From: NCEH01 sp043195095
GTDB lineage: Bacteria > Pseudomonadota > Alphaproteobacteria > Rhizobiales > Xanthobacteraceae
NCBI RefSeq assembly: GCF_043195095.1
Contig: NZ_JBAFWN010000011.1
Length of the DNA stretch: 64,000 bases
Direction: 5' to 3' (one strand)
The position numbers and the translations under genes were made by a program. Positions 35,864-46,339 of this stretch are shown here, one piece after another (position 1 is the first letter of the stretch; every line of letters starts with the position of its first letter). The notes below the pieces were generated by a model. The model ran no database searches, was not told the DNA's origin, and worked only from the letters and a program-made list of their open reading frames with translations.

Positions 35864-37114
35864 TCAGGCGGAGGGGTCGATGGGCTCCGGTTCCACCGTC
35901 TTGAGCCGGCGCGGCAGGCGCGAGGCGGGAAAGGCCAACGCGATCAGGCATACGCCCGCGCCGGCGAACAATTCCACCGGCCCGATAAGCCCGATGAGCT
36001 GCGCCGCCAGCAGAGCTCCCAGCGCCTGGCCGGAAAAGAAGAAGGTCGCATAGAGCGAGACCGCCGATCCGCGCGCGGCCGGCACCAGCTCGGTGGCCAT
36101 GATCTGCAAGGTGTTGTGGATCATGTAGAAGCCGAAGCCGAGCACGCCGAACAGAGCCAGCATCAGGCCGAGCGAAGGCACCAGCGCAATGGCGATCAGG
36201 CACAGGCCCGCCACTGTCGCCCCGAGCCCGGCCATGCCGGAAAGGCCGAGCCGGCGCACAAGAAATGCAACCAGGAACGTGTAGATCACGCCGCCGACGC
36301 CGAACATGCCGAGCGCGAACCCGGCTTCCACCGCATCGCCCAGCGCGCGGCCGACCATATGGGCGGCCACGAACGGGAACACGCCGAAGATCAGCGCGCC
36401 CTCAATGGCGGCGACCAGGAACAGGCGGATCGAGAGGGGATTGCCGAACACCACGCGATAGCGCGCCAGTGCGCCGCCAAGCGAGGGACGCTGCGGGGTC
36501 GCGGTCTCCCGAAGGAAGAAAATCGCGCCGAAGGCCGCCGTGCCCGCCACCGCAGCCGTGCACCAGAACACGGCGCGCCACCCGACGAGGGTCGAAATCA
36601 TGCCCGACGCCATGGCACCGCCAAGCTGGCCCAGCACGATGGCCATGAGCAGGCGGCCGAGCGCCTGGGGGCGCTGCTGCATGGTCACGCGATCCCCCAC
36701 GGTCGCCAGCGCCACGGGTATCACCCCGCCGGCCCAGCCGCCGGAAAAGATCCGGCCCGCCAGCAACGCGTCATGGCTTGGCGCCAGCGCGCAGCCGATC
36801 AGCCCGAGGCAGAGCATGGACAGCGTCACGCGGATCAACCGCACCCTGCCCACGGCATCGCCGATAGGGCCGAACACCAGTTGCATCGCCGCATAAGGGA
36901 GCGAAAAGGCGCTCGCGAGCAAAGCCGCGCGTTGCAGCGTGACGGCGAGGTCAGCGGCCAGAAGATTCAGCATCGGGTCGACCGCGCGCATGGAGAACGC
37001 GCTGGCAAACCCGGCGAGACCCAGAACCAGGAGGAAGGGCATGTCGGCACTGCCGGACGGAGACGGGACGCCGACCGAAAACAGGCGGGCGCGGGCGGCT
37101 TCCTTGGCTGTCAT
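35864..37114 (-). CDS. Major facilitator superfamily transporter
   Basis: The 416-residue integral membrane protein has about 12 predicted spans. The first is near 26-45 after a short cytoplasmic leader. The MFS motif-A-like PIGDAVGRVRLI loop between spans 2 and 3 and the GRIFSGGWAGGVIPVALA region are visible. It resembles the drug:H+ antiporter-1 group, but its substrate is unknown. ATG 37114 is preferred; the frame extends 60 codons further without transporter-like residues. The gene is divergent from the RNA helicase gene. Confidence 0.88.
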   Translation of the reverse strand: MTAKEAARARLFSVGVPSPSGSADMPFLLVLGLAGFASAFSMRAVDPMLNLLAADLAVTLQRAALLASAFSLPYAAMQLVFGPIGDAVGRVRLIRVTLSMLCLGLIGCALAPSHDALLAGRIFSGGWAGGVIPVALATVGDRVTMQQRPQALGRLLMAIVLGQLGGAMASGMISTLVGWRAVFWCTAAVAGTAAFGAIFFLRETATPQRPSLGGALARYRVVFGNPLSIRLFLVAAIEGALIFGVFPFVAAHMVGRALGDAVEAGFALGMFGVGGVIYTFLVAFLVRRLGLSGMAGLGATVAGLCLIAIALVPSLGLMLALFGVLGFGFYMIHNTLQIMATELVPAARGSAVSLYATFFFSGQALGALLAAQLIGLIGPVELFAGAGVCLIALAFPASRLPRRLKTVEPEPIDPSA

Positions 37115-37194
37115 TCCGCAAGGGGTCAAGGGCGCTATCGCATGGCATTGCAGGCTGCAATTCGCCCCGCGCATGGCAGCTTCAATGAGAAGCA

Positions 37195-37222
37195 TTGACA
37201 CAGCGCACAAAATCCTTACTTT
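37195..37222 (+). promoter_or_regulatory. Candidate sigma-70 promoter for the RNA helicase gene
   Basis: TTGACA at 37195-37200 is a perfect -35 hexamer. It is followed after 16 bases by TACTTT at 37217-37222, a weaker -10 with the key T-A and last T. The start of transcription would lie near 37229, giving a leader of about 108 bases before ATG 37337. The neighbourhood is more AT-rich than the surrounding DNA. Confidence 0.45.
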
Positions 37223-37336
37223 ACAACGTGTCGTCCGATTATTTCGAATCCAAGCGCGCCGAGCGACGACCGCTCGCCCAGCCCCGTACGGCACGGGGCC
37301 TGCGATAAGCGGAGCGCTGCCGCATTAAGCGACGAT

Positions 37337-38875
<1,539 letters not shown>

Positions 38876-38952
38876 CCTTTTGGGGCGTGGGCCGATGCGG
38901 TCCCGCCCCACCTCGTCTGCGCGGGAATGAGTTTGTGGGAATGAGTTTTTTC

Positions 38953-38977
38953 GTCCGCCCTTTGGCGGACTTTTTTT
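38953..38977 (+). terminator. Rho-independent terminator after rhlE
   Basis: A perfect 7-bp stem GTCCGCC/GGCGGAC with loop CTTT is followed by seven T residues (38971-38977). It lies about 75 bases after the rhlE stop on the same strand. It has no matching T-run on the minus strand. Confidence 0.92.
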
Positions 38978-38995
38978 CGCCTTCACTCCCCGCCT

Positions 38996-39412
38996 TCACT
39001 CCCCGCTGGCGGTGCCGCCGCGCGGCGGCCTCCCTCGCTTTGAGGGGGTTTTGCTGACGGCGGAGGTTTTGCGGCGTCCCGTGGAGGCGGTTTTCGCGCG
39101 GCGCGCTGCTCTCGCGATCTCCAGGGCGCGGCGGGCGAGCGCCGCCAGATCCTCGCCGTCGTCCAGCGCCGCTTCGGGCATCTTCCAGTAGGACATGATG
39201 GTGCGCCGCCCCTTGGCTTCATAGGTGAAGGGCACCGAGCCACGCCCCGCAAGGTCCAGGGCGAAGCCATCGTCCACCTTCAGATAGAGTTCGCCACCCG
39301 CCTCCAGCGCGAACATGGTGCCGTCCGCATAGACACCCGCCCCGCCGAACATGCGGCGCACCTCCACCGGACCGAAGGATGCGAACAATTCGCGGATATC
39401 ATCTGCGGTCAC
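38996..39412 (-). CDS. TfoX N-terminal domain protein
   Basis: The 138-residue protein has a TfoX-N domain (about 1-95): DDIRELFASFGPVEVRRMFGGAGVY, then MFALEAGGELYLKVD and a SYWKMPEAALDD block. The tail (about 105-138) is basic, Arg/Lys/Ser/Thr-rich. TfoX-N proteins are named for competence regulators, but stand-alone forms have no settled function and there is no TfoX-C domain here. GTG 39412 starts the domain; no strong ribosome site was seen. It converges on rhlE, and the mscS gene lies 25 bases upstream. Confidence 0.82.
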   Translation of the reverse strand: MTADDIRELFASFGPVEVRRMFGGAGVYADGTMFALEAGGELYLKVDDGFALDLAGRGSVPFTYEAKGRRTIMSYWKMPEAALDDGEDLAALARRALEIARAARRAKTASTGRRKTSAVSKTPSKRGRPPRGGTASGE

Positions 39413-39437
39413 GGCATGTCCGAGGGCGAGGAGGAAT

Positions 39438-40235
39438 CTAGGGTGAGACCAGGGCCGGCTTTTCCGCAGGCGGCACATAGAGCAGAGGGCGCAGCAGCTC
39501 CAGCAGCGCTTCTTTCACGCCTGCCGCATCGGCGGGCTTTGTCGTCGCCGCGATGGTCAGTTCGATGCGATCATAGCCAAGCTTGCCCAAAACGACGCTC
39601 GGCGCGGGCGTCGCCAGTACGCGGGCATCCTGTTGGAGGAACGCCAGCGCCTTCGCCCGAAGCGCGTCCACATCCACGCTGGTCGCCACCTCCAAGGCCA
39701 CCGACACCGTCGAATCGCCGGCCGGATAAGCGGATTTGTTGAGGATCGCAGTGCCCCACACCTGACCGTTGGGAATCAGGATCTGCACATTGGAGGCGCC
39801 CGCGAGTTCGGTGGTGAAGAGCGTCAGCGCCTTCACCGTGCCGGCCTTTCCGGCGACCTCGACAGCGTCGCCGACCCGGAACGGGCGGAAGATCAACAGC
39901 ATGACCCCGGCCGCCATGTTGGACAAGGTGCCCTGCAAGGCCAGGCCGACCGCCAGGGAGGCGGCGCCCAACACCGCGATGATGCTGGTGGTCTGGATGC
40001 CGAAGCGCTGGAGCACGGCCACCAGCACGAACACCAGCACGGCGTATTTTGCGAGGCTCGCGAGGAAACTCGCCACAGTCACGTCGATCCGCCCGGTCGC
40101 ACTCAGGCCGCGCATCAGCAGCCCCTCGACGGTCTTCGCAATCCACCATCCAACCGCCAGAATAACCAGCGCGTAGAATATGTTGAGCCCGTAGAGCACT
40201 GCCACATCGCCCAGGTGTTCGGTATCAATATCCAT
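39438..40235 (-). CDS. Small-conductance mechanosensitive channel, MscS family
   Basis: The 265-residue protein matches the minimal MscS size. Membrane spans are near 15-40 and 60-82, with the pore helix SIIAVLGAASLAVGLALQGTLSNMAAGVMLL near 90-122. RPFRVGDAVEVAGKAGTV begins the cytoplasmic beta domain. The C-terminal alpha/beta domain ends near 255. It opens under membrane tension to release solutes on osmotic downshift. ATG 40235 begins the protein. The gene is divergent from the TPR-glycosyltransferase gene. Confidence 0.92.
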   Translation of the reverse strand: MDIDTEHLGDVAVLYGLNIFYALVILAVGWWIAKTVEGLLMRGLSATGRIDVTVASFLASLAKYAVLVFVLVAVLQRFGIQTTSIIAVLGAASLAVGLALQGTLSNMAAGVMLLIFRPFRVGDAVEVAGKAGTVKALTLFTTELAGASNVQILIPNGQVWGTAILNKSAYPAGDSTVSVALEVATSVDVDALRAKALAFLQQDARVLATPAPSVVLGKLGYDRIELTIAATTKPADAAGVKEALLELLRPLLYVPPAEKPALVSP

Positions 40236-40375
40236 CGCCAAGGCCTCGCTGCTGTTCTGAAGGGATTGAAGGGGCAAACGCGCGACGACGCAATAAGTTC
40301 GGCATTGCGCATGCGGGGTTCCGGCGCGCCGCGCGAATGAATATGGTGCCGCTCCCTTATCAGTAGCGTCGGACC

Positions 40376-42361
40376 ATGCCCGAATCCTCCTCCCTGCTCG
40401 ACCGTGCCATTGCCCTTCACGATTCCGGCCAATTGGACGAAGCGGCGGGGCTCTATGGGGAGATTCTGCGCACGACGCCGCAAGAGGGCGAAGCCCTGTT
40501 CCGGCTCGGCCGGCTGCGGTGCCAGGCGGGGCAATTGGAAGAAGGTGCACGCCTGCTCACCCAGGCGACACAGGCGGCACCACAGGATGCGCGGGCGTTC
40601 GATCTGCTTGGTCTGGCCCTGGAGCGGCTCGGCCGCCTGACGGAAGCACTCGCGGCCTATGATCGGGCGATCGCGCTCGCACCGGAAAATCCCGATGCCT
40701 GGGACAGCCGCGCCGGCCTGCTCGGCGCCCTCGGCCGCCGCACCGAGGCGCTGCGCGCTTATGATGAATCCCTGCGCCTCGCGCCGCGCCGCCCGGAAGG
40801 CTGGCTCAATCGTGGTGCACTGTTGCAGGAGATGGAGCGGCACGAGGACGCCATCAAATCCTTCGACACCGCGCTGTCCATGGCCCCGGACATGGGCCCC
40901 GCCCATCTCAACCGGGGCGTCTCGCTGAGCGCCCTCATGCGCTACGCCCCCGCCCTCGCGGCGTTCGAGACCGTGCTGGCGGCGGAACCGGACAATGTGG
41001 ACGCGCTGTCCAATACGGCGCTCGCCCTGCGCAATCTGGACCGTCCGCAGGAGGCGCTGGAGTTGCTGGACCGCGCGCTGGCGCTCGATCCCCGCGCCGC
41101 GCAGGCGCACGCCAACCGCGCCAGCGTGCTGCTGGACCTGCGGCGCTTTTCCGAAGGCGTGGAAAGCGCCTCGCGCGCCGTGGAACTGGCGCCCGACCGG
41201 CCTGCGATTCTTTATCCTCGCGCCTTGCTGCTCTCGACCGTCGGGCGGCATGGGGAAGCGATCGCCGATCTCGACAGCGCGCTCGCGCGCGATCCCACCT
41301 TCATCCGCGCCCGCATTCTGCGGGCCCAGCTCCAGATGGATCTTGGCCGGCTCGACACGGGTAAGCAAGATCTTGAGACCCTGCACCAGGCGGCGCCGCC
41401 CCATCCGGAGGTCGCCTTCCTGCTGGCCACCGCACGGCTGCGCAGCGGCGACTGGATGCGCGGCCTGCCCCTGTTTGAGCGCCGCAACGAGTTGCGCCAG
41501 AAGGGCTATGCCGAATTTCCCTACCCACGCTGGACCGGCGACAAGCCGGACCAGAAGAGCCTTCTCGTGCTCCAGGGGGAGCAAGGACGCGGCGATATCA
41601 TCCAGTTTGCCCGCTTCGCGCCGCTGCTCGGCCGCCTCGGCCACAAGGTGGCTTTGGCGGCAACGCCCGAAATGCTGCCCCTCCTCTCGGGGATCGAAGG
41701 CATCGCTGGCGTCATGAGCATCGAGCAGGCCATGGCGCTGCGTGAGCCGGCCAGGTGGGCACCGCTGATGAGCGTGCCGCATCTGCTCCATCTCACGCCG
41801 CAGACGCTGCCGCCCTTCGCGCCTTATCTGAAGGCGCAGCCCACCCGCACCGAGGCGTGGCGGCAGAGGCTGGGCGACGGCGGGTTCAAGATCGCTGTCG
41901 CCTGGGCGGGAAATCCCAAGGGTGAAGCCGGCATGAGCCGCGCCTTTCCCCTCGCCGCCCTGGCGCCCGTCGCGGCGCTGGACGGCGTGCGGATTCTCTC
42001 ACTTCAGAAGGGGCCGGGCGAGGAGCAGGCGGAAGCCGCCGGCCTGCCGTTCGCGGTCGAGACCCTGGCAGCCATGGATCCGCCGGGCGAGACCTTCCTC
42101 GACAGCGCGGCGATCCTTGCCGCGTGCGATCTGGTGATCTCTTGCGATACCGCCATGATCCATCTGGCCGGCGCGCTCGGTCGCCCAGCCCTGCTGGCGC
42201 TGATCGCCGGGTGCGATTGGCGCTGGCTGGCGGTGCGGGAGGATACCCCCTGGTATCCGAGCGTTCGCCTGTTCCGCCAGGATATGCCGGGCGATTGGAG
42301 CACCGTGTTCGCGCGCATGGCAGAAGACGTGAAGCGGCGCATGGCCGCGCCCGCCGCCTGA
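40376..42361 (+). CDS. TPR-repeat protein with C-terminal glycosyltransferase-like domain
   Basis: The 661-residue protein has about nine to ten tetratricopeptide repeats (about 1-350; for instance AFDLLGLALERLGRLTEALAAYDRAIALAPENPDAW). A C-terminal part follows (about 390-650) with a GT-B, ADP-heptose/family-9-like pattern: LLVLQGEQGRGDIIQFARFAPLL, KIAVAWAGNPKGE and DLVISCDTAMIHLAGALGRPALL. Such TPR-glycosyltransferases occur in flagellar or surface-glycan modification in some alphaproteobacteria. The substrate is unknown. ATG 40376 is the start; the next gene converges on it. Confidence 0.85.
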   Translation: MPESSSLLDRAIALHDSGQLDEAAGLYGEILRTTPQEGEALFRLGRLRCQAGQLEEGARLLTQATQAAPQDARAFDLLGLALERLGRLTEALAAYDRAIALAPENPDAWDSRAGLLGALGRRTEALRAYDESLRLAPRRPEGWLNRGALLQEMERHEDAIKSFDTALSMAPDMGPAHLNRGVSLSALMRYAPALAAFETVLAAEPDNVDALSNTALALRNLDRPQEALELLDRALALDPRAAQAHANRASVLLDLRRFSEGVESASRAVELAPDRPAILYPRALLLSTVGRHGEAIADLDSALARDPTFIRARILRAQLQMDLGRLDTGKQDLETLHQAAPPHPEVAFLLATARLRSGDWMRGLPLFERRNELRQKGYAEFPYPRWTGDKPDQKSLLVLQGEQGRGDIIQFARFAPLLGRLGHKVALAATPEMLPLLSGIEGIAGVMSIEQAMALREPARWAPLMSVPHLLHLTPQTLPPFAPYLKAQPTRTEAWRQRLGDGGFKIAVAWAGNPKGEAGMSRAFPLAALAPVAALDGVRILSLQKGPGEEQAEAAGLPFAVETLAAMDPPGETFLDSAAILAACDLVISCDTAMIHLAGALGRPALLALIAGCDWRWLAVREDTPWYPSVRLFRQDMPGDWSTVFARMAEDVKRRMAAPAA

Positions 42362-42374
42362 GGCGCTGCCGGCT

Positions 42375-43145
42375 TCAGTCCATCAGCGAAAGCAGGCGCG
42401 CGGCGGCGTCCATCTCCACCTTGCGGGCGGCGTGGCGGGCGGCCGCAAGCTCATCCTCCCCCCATTGGGCGCGATTCCATGCCTCGTCCACATGGGCGGC
42501 GGTCCATGCGGTTTCAGCGTCGATAGCACCATGGGCCACCGCCAGCGCCAGCAGGGCCGACCCCGTGAGTGCGGTCATGGAGGTGACGGCCGCGAGGCGG
42601 AACGGCTCGCGCGGCACCAGTTCGGCGATGCGCGCCAAGGTCTCGTCCGGCTGCTTCACATGGCGCACGCCGGTGCTGAGGAAAAAGCGCGCGCCGTGCT
42701 GGTCGCGAAACCAGTCCAGCACCGGGTCCCACGCCTGCGCCTGCTGCGCCTCCAGCCGCTCCGGCCCATCGGCGCGATAGCAGAGCAGATCGGTGCCGGC
42801 ATAGCTGACCACCTCGGCGGCGGAGGCGGCAGGATCGCGCATCACCCCGTCCAGCACCACATTGACGAGGCGCGTCAGCGGCATGGCGTGCGGATTGATC
42901 ACGCTGATCTGGGCCTCCCATTCGGCCGCCACCGCCTCGGCCAGGGCACGCGTGGGCAGGCGCAGGATATCGCGCGCCGGGGTCCGCACCGGCCGCCCGT
43001 CCAGGAGAATGGTGAACCCCTCCCCGTCGGTGCCGACACCGGCCGCCGTGTAGAAACGCTTCGGCAGCGTCACCCGCTGGGCGGCGCGCACGGATTCCGC
43101 CGGATCAATGCCGGTTGTCTCAATGCCTTCCAGAAGATCGCGCAT
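42375..43145 (-). CDS. ATP12 family chaperone
   Basis: The 256-residue protein matches the ATP12 family, an alphaproteobacterial and mitochondrial assembly factor for the F1-ATPase alpha subunit. Blocks are PKRFYTAAGV, GRPVRTPARDILRLP, AVAAEWEAQ, PHAMPLTRLVNVVLDGV and YAGTDLLCYRA; WTAAHVDEAWNRAQWGEDELA follows. The family function comes from yeast Atp12 and its bacterial homologues. It lies after the HAD gene, 30 bases apart on the same strand. Confidence 0.94.
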   Translation of the reverse strand: MRDLLEGIETTGIDPAESVRAAQRVTLPKRFYTAAGVGTDGEGFTILLDGRPVRTPARDILRLPTRALAEAVAAEWEAQISVINPHAMPLTRLVNVVLDGVMRDPAASAAEVVSYAGTDLLCYRADGPERLEAQQAQAWDPVLDWFRDQHGARFFLSTGVRHVKQPDETLARIAELVPREPFRLAAVTSMTALTGSALLALAVAHGAIDAETAWTAAHVDEAWNRAQWGEDELAAARHAARKVEMDAAARLLSLMD

Positions 43146-43175
43146 GTCGGGTCTCGTGTCTTCTCCTGGCGCGGC

Positions 43176-43868
43176 TTATGCGGGGATGCGCGCGAACAAG
43201 GTTTCTATGGCCACCGGCAGATCCGCGAAGCGCTCCACCATCAAGTCCGCGCCGGCTGCCAGCAAAGCGGCGGGCTGATGATAGCCCCAGCCGACCGCGA
43301 TGGCGAAGGCACCGGCCGCCTTGGCCATTTCCATGTCGTAGGTGGTATCGCCCACCACAACGGTAAAGGCGGGCTGCGCCCCCATCTCGGCCATCGCCTG
43401 GAGCACCATGCCGGGATGGGGCTTGGACGGGGCATCGTCGGCCGTCTGGATTGTGGCGAACCAGCCCTCCATCGCATGGCCGGTCAAAACGCGCCGTACT
43501 CCGCGCCGCGCTTTGCCGGTGACCATGCCCAAGCTCAGATCGGCACGGGTGCGCAGCAGTTCCAGCGTTTCGCGCGCGCCGGGATAGAGCGGCTCGGTGG
43601 GGGCGGATTCGCGCTGCGTGCGGTAGGTGGAGCGATACGCCTCCTCCAGGGCGCTCGCGGGGAAATCCACGGCCCCGCGGGACAAAACCTGAAATGTCTC
43701 GGGCAGCGACAGGCCGACCACGGAGAGAATCTCCTCCCGCGTGGGCGGAGCCACACCGCACGAAACGAAAGCCGCGCTCATGGCCTCGACGATGGCATGC
43801 TGGCTATCCACTAGCGTGCCGTCGCAATCGAACAGGATGAGAGCGGGAAGCCGGTCTTCGGAGGTCAT
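43176..43868 (-). CDS. HAD-superfamily phosphatase, phosphoglycolate-phosphatase-like
   Basis: The 230-residue hydrolase has motif I LFDCDGTLVDS with nucleophile Asp14 and acid Asp16, a helical cap (about 20-95), motif II GMVTGKA, motif III Lys in KPHPGMV and motif IV VVGDTTYDMEMAK. It resembles Gph/PGP-like HADs. The phosphorylated substrate is not certain. The start ATG overlaps the TGA of the zinc-ribbon protein gene (ATGA), which suggests coupling. Confidence 0.9.
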   Translation of the reverse strand: MTSEDRLPALILFDCDGTLVDSQHAIVEAMSAAFVSCGVAPPTREEILSVVGLSLPETFQVLSRGAVDFPASALEEAYRSTYRTQRESAPTEPLYPGARETLELLRTRADLSLGMVTGKARRGVRRVLTGHAMEGWFATIQTADDAPSKPHPGMVLQAMAEMGAQPAFTVVVGDTTYDMEMAKAAGAFAIAVGWGYHQPAALLAAGADLMVERFADLPVAIETLFARIPA

Positions 43869-44587
43869 TTCTGGGTCAGCTTGTCGGTGGCGAGGTCGTA
43901 CGTCCAGGATATGGCGTTGGGATCAAGGAATTGAATGGTCTTGAAGCCACGCTGCTTGCACTGGCGCGGAAACGGGCCCGAGGCGATCAGTTCCACCGCT
44001 GTCTTGGCCGGGAAGTTGAACTTGATGGCGATGGTGGTCGCTTCGGGTCCGCTGGTGGTCACCTGGAGATCGAGCCCGTTCTGGACGAAATTATCCTGAG
44101 TGGTCTTCGCGAACGCGCGCCGGGTCGGTTCGTCCGCGGACAGCTGCGGTACGCCCGGGCGAGCGGCCGGTAAGCCGCTCTCCGCTTGCGGAGTGTCGGT
44201 CAGCACAGACGCCGAGGGCACGAGCTGGGGCGCGACGAGTTGCGGGGCGACGAGCTGGGAGTCGGACGCTGCGGGGCCTGTCTGCGCGGGGGCCGGCGCG
44301 GCTGGGGCAGATGCGGCGGGCGCGGGCTGGGCCGGCGCCGGCGGCGCGGCTGCGGGTGGCGCGGCTGTCGGCGCGCTCGCCTCCTGCTGCGTACCGGCTG
44401 GCGGCGGGCTCAACATGATCCACACGCCGGCGCCGGCCAACAGCGCGACCAGGACGCCCGTGGCGCCGACAATAAGGGGAAGCATCGAACGGCGCGGCGG
44501 CAGGACGGCACCGCATTCGGCGCATTCATGTGCGTGGGGATGCGTCGGTGCTCCGCAGCCGGGACACAAGTCTGGCTGTCGGCTCAT
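43865..44587 (-). CDS. Zinc-ribbon membrane protein with Pro/Ala-rich linker
   Basis: The 240-residue protein has an N-terminal zinc ribbon CPGCGAPTHPHAHECAECG (four Cys plus His), then one membrane span (about 36-58), a long Pro/Ala-rich segment (about 62-112) and a short direct repeat of QLVAP (three copies near 110-125). The C-terminal part (about 155-240) is a small conserved domain of unknown function with RAFAKTTQDNFVQNGLDLQV and GFKTIQFLDPNAISWTYDLA. The topology suggests a cytoplasmic ribbon and an outer C-terminal domain. AGGAG precedes ATG 44587. It is coupled to the HAD gene. Confidence 0.75.
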   Translation of the reverse strand: MSRQPDLCPGCGAPTHPHAHECAECGAVLPPRRSMLPLIVGATGVLVALLAGAGVWIMLSPPPAGTQQEASAPTAAPPAAAPPAPAQPAPAASAPAAPAPAQTGPAASDSQLVAPQLVAPQLVPSASVLTDTPQAESGLPAARPGVPQLSADEPTRRAFAKTTQDNFVQNGLDLQVTTSGPEATTIAIKFNFPAKTAVELIASGPFPRQCKQRGFKTIQFLDPNAISWTYDLATDKLTQK

Positions 44588-44712
44588 GCATCATCTCCTG
44601 ACTTGATTGGATGGCGCGCCCCCGGCACCCATGTAGCGCGGTTTGTCCCCAGGGGAAACCTGCGCGGTCGCAGCTGAGCTGGGCAAGGCGGGCGCAGTAC
44701 CCCGCGCCCGGA

Positions 44713-45786
44713 TCAGGATTCGGGCGCTTCTAGGATGGGATCGTATTGCGTGGCGTCGAGCCCCAGAACCGCCCAGGACTGGGCCATGTGGGGCGGCAGC
44801 GGCGCGGAAACGTCGATCACGCCGGTCCCGCGCGGATGGGGAATCACGATCCGGCGCGCCAGCAGATGCAGCTTGTTCTGCATGCCGCCGGGAAACTCCC
44901 AATTCTCGATGTTGAAATATTTCGGATCGCCGACGATCGGATGGCCGATGTGGGCCATATGGGCGCGCAGCTGATGGGTGCGGCCGGTGACCGGCTTGAG
45001 CGAGAGCCAGGACATCTTCTGCGCCGCCTGGTCCACCACCGCATAATAGGTGAGCGCGTGGCTCGCCTCGTCGTCGCCGTGCTTGGCGACACGCATGCGC
45101 TCTTCGCTCTCCTCGCGGGCGAGATAGGTGGAGATGCGCCCCTGCCGTGGCTTCGGCACGCCCGGCACCAGAGCCCAATAGATCTTACGCGCCTCGCGCG
45201 AGCGGAAGCTCTTGGTAAGGATCGACGCGGCGAGGCGGGTCTTGGCGATCAGCAGGCAGCCGGCGGTGTCCTTGTCGATGCGGTGGACGAGGCGCGGCTT
45301 CTGCCCGTCGCGATCCCGCATGGAATCGAGCATGCCGTCCACGTGCCGATAGGTGCCGGAACCGCCCTGGACCGCGAGGCCCATGGGCTTGTTCAGCACC
45401 ATCACATCCTTGTCCTCATAGAGGATCATGGCTTTCAGCGCGGTCAGGTCTTCATTCTCGCGGCGCGCTGCGGCAGCAATCACGCCGCGCGGCGCGGCCG
45501 GGCGTTCACCCGCCTCGCCACCCGGTGCGGCGGCCCGCGCTGCCTCATCGGCCGCATCCACCGGCTCAATCCCCGCAGCATCGACGCCGAGCGGCGGAAT
45601 GCGCACGCTCTGGCCTGGATCGAGGCGCGAGGACGTCTTCACGCGCCCGCCATCGACGCGCACTTGTCCGGTTCGCACCAGCTTTTGGAGATGGCCGAAC
45701 GACAGGTCCGGGAAATGGGCCTTGAACCAGCGGTCGAGGCGCATCCCGGCCTCATCCGCACTCACCTGCTTTAACTCGACCGCCAT
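44713..45786 (-). CDS. rluC: 23S rRNA pseudouridine synthase, RluC/RluD type
   Basis: The 357-residue protein has an N-terminal S4 RNA-binding domain (about 12-75, MRLDRWFKAHFPDLSFGHLQKLVRTGQVRVDGGRV). An Ala/Pro-rich linker (about 80-110) follows, and then a pseudouridine synthase domain with the catalytic-Asp motif PRLVHRIDKDTAG. Conserved LKPVTGRTHQLRAHMAHIGHPIVGD is also present. It modifies uridines in 23S rRNA; the RluC or RluD target cannot be set from sequence alone. The start ATG is 45786. Confidence 0.92.
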   Translation of the reverse strand: MAVELKQVSADEAGMRLDRWFKAHFPDLSFGHLQKLVRTGQVRVDGGRVKTSSRLDPGQSVRIPPLGVDAAGIEPVDAADEAARAAAPGGEAGERPAAPRGVIAAAARRENEDLTALKAMILYEDKDVMVLNKPMGLAVQGGSGTYRHVDGMLDSMRDRDGQKPRLVHRIDKDTAGCLLIAKTRLAASILTKSFRSREARKIYWALVPGVPKPRQGRISTYLAREESEERMRVAKHGDDEASHALTYYAVVDQAAQKMSWLSLKPVTGRTHQLRAHMAHIGHPIVGDPKYFNIENWEFPGGMQNKLHLLARRIVIPHPRGTGVIDVSAPLPPHMAQSWAVLGLDATQYDPILEAPES

Positions 45787-45847
45787 GGGTCACATCCTCG
45801 CAACGGTCGGAACTTGCGCGCAGATTTACGCGTCCCGCGCCCGTCTG

Positions 45848-46234
45848 TCACGTAAGGGCGCGCATGAGTGCCATGCCGGCCGTCACGGCGAGGATGCACA
45901 GCACCAGCGAGCCGATGGCATAGAGCGCCGCGTGCCCCCAGACGCCGCGCTCCATCAGCAGGGCGAATTCCAGGGAAAACGTGGAGAAAGTGGTAAACCC
46001 GCCCAGCATCCCTGTGGTCAGGAACAGCCGCGTGGGCTGGGACCAGCTCACCCCGGACCTCATGGCGAACCATATGGTCGCCAGCCCCATGATGAAACAT
46101 CCCAGCACGTTGATGAACATCGTGACATAGGGAAATTCCACCATTCCGAGCAGGCGCATCCCTGCCAGATTGAAAAGGTGGCGCATCAGGCCGCCCAGGC
46201 CCGCTCCGACGAAGACCAGAAGCGCGGGAATCAT
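45848..46234 (-). CDS. crcB: Fluoride ion channel
   Basis: The 128-residue four-span membrane protein belongs to the CrcB/Fluc family, which forms dual-topology dimers that export fluoride. Typical blocks are GAGLGGLMRHLF, FINVLGCFIMGLA and TTGMLGGFTTFSTFSLE (the central Phe and Ser/Thr residues). No fluoride riboswitch was recognised in the 105 bases upstream. It lies between rarA (upstream) and rluC on the same strand. Confidence 0.95.
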   Translation of the reverse strand: MIPALLVFVGAGLGGLMRHLFNLAGMRLLGMVEFPYVTMFINVLGCFIMGLATIWFAMRSGVSWSQPTRLFLTTGMLGGFTTFSTFSLEFALLMERGVWGHAALYAIGSLVLCILAVTAGMALMRALT

Positions 46235-46339
46235 GGCTGCACCTGCACGAATGAAGGACCCGCTTCGTCTTAGCTTTCCGGGGAGCCCGGCATCAAGGGC
46301 GCGCTGGGGGATTTTTGCATCGCAGCACGCATCCCGGCA

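Noticed and set aside
46235..46339. Fluoride riboswitch before crcB
   Set aside because: The characteristic GGxGAUGG-type core and pseudoknot partner could not be found.
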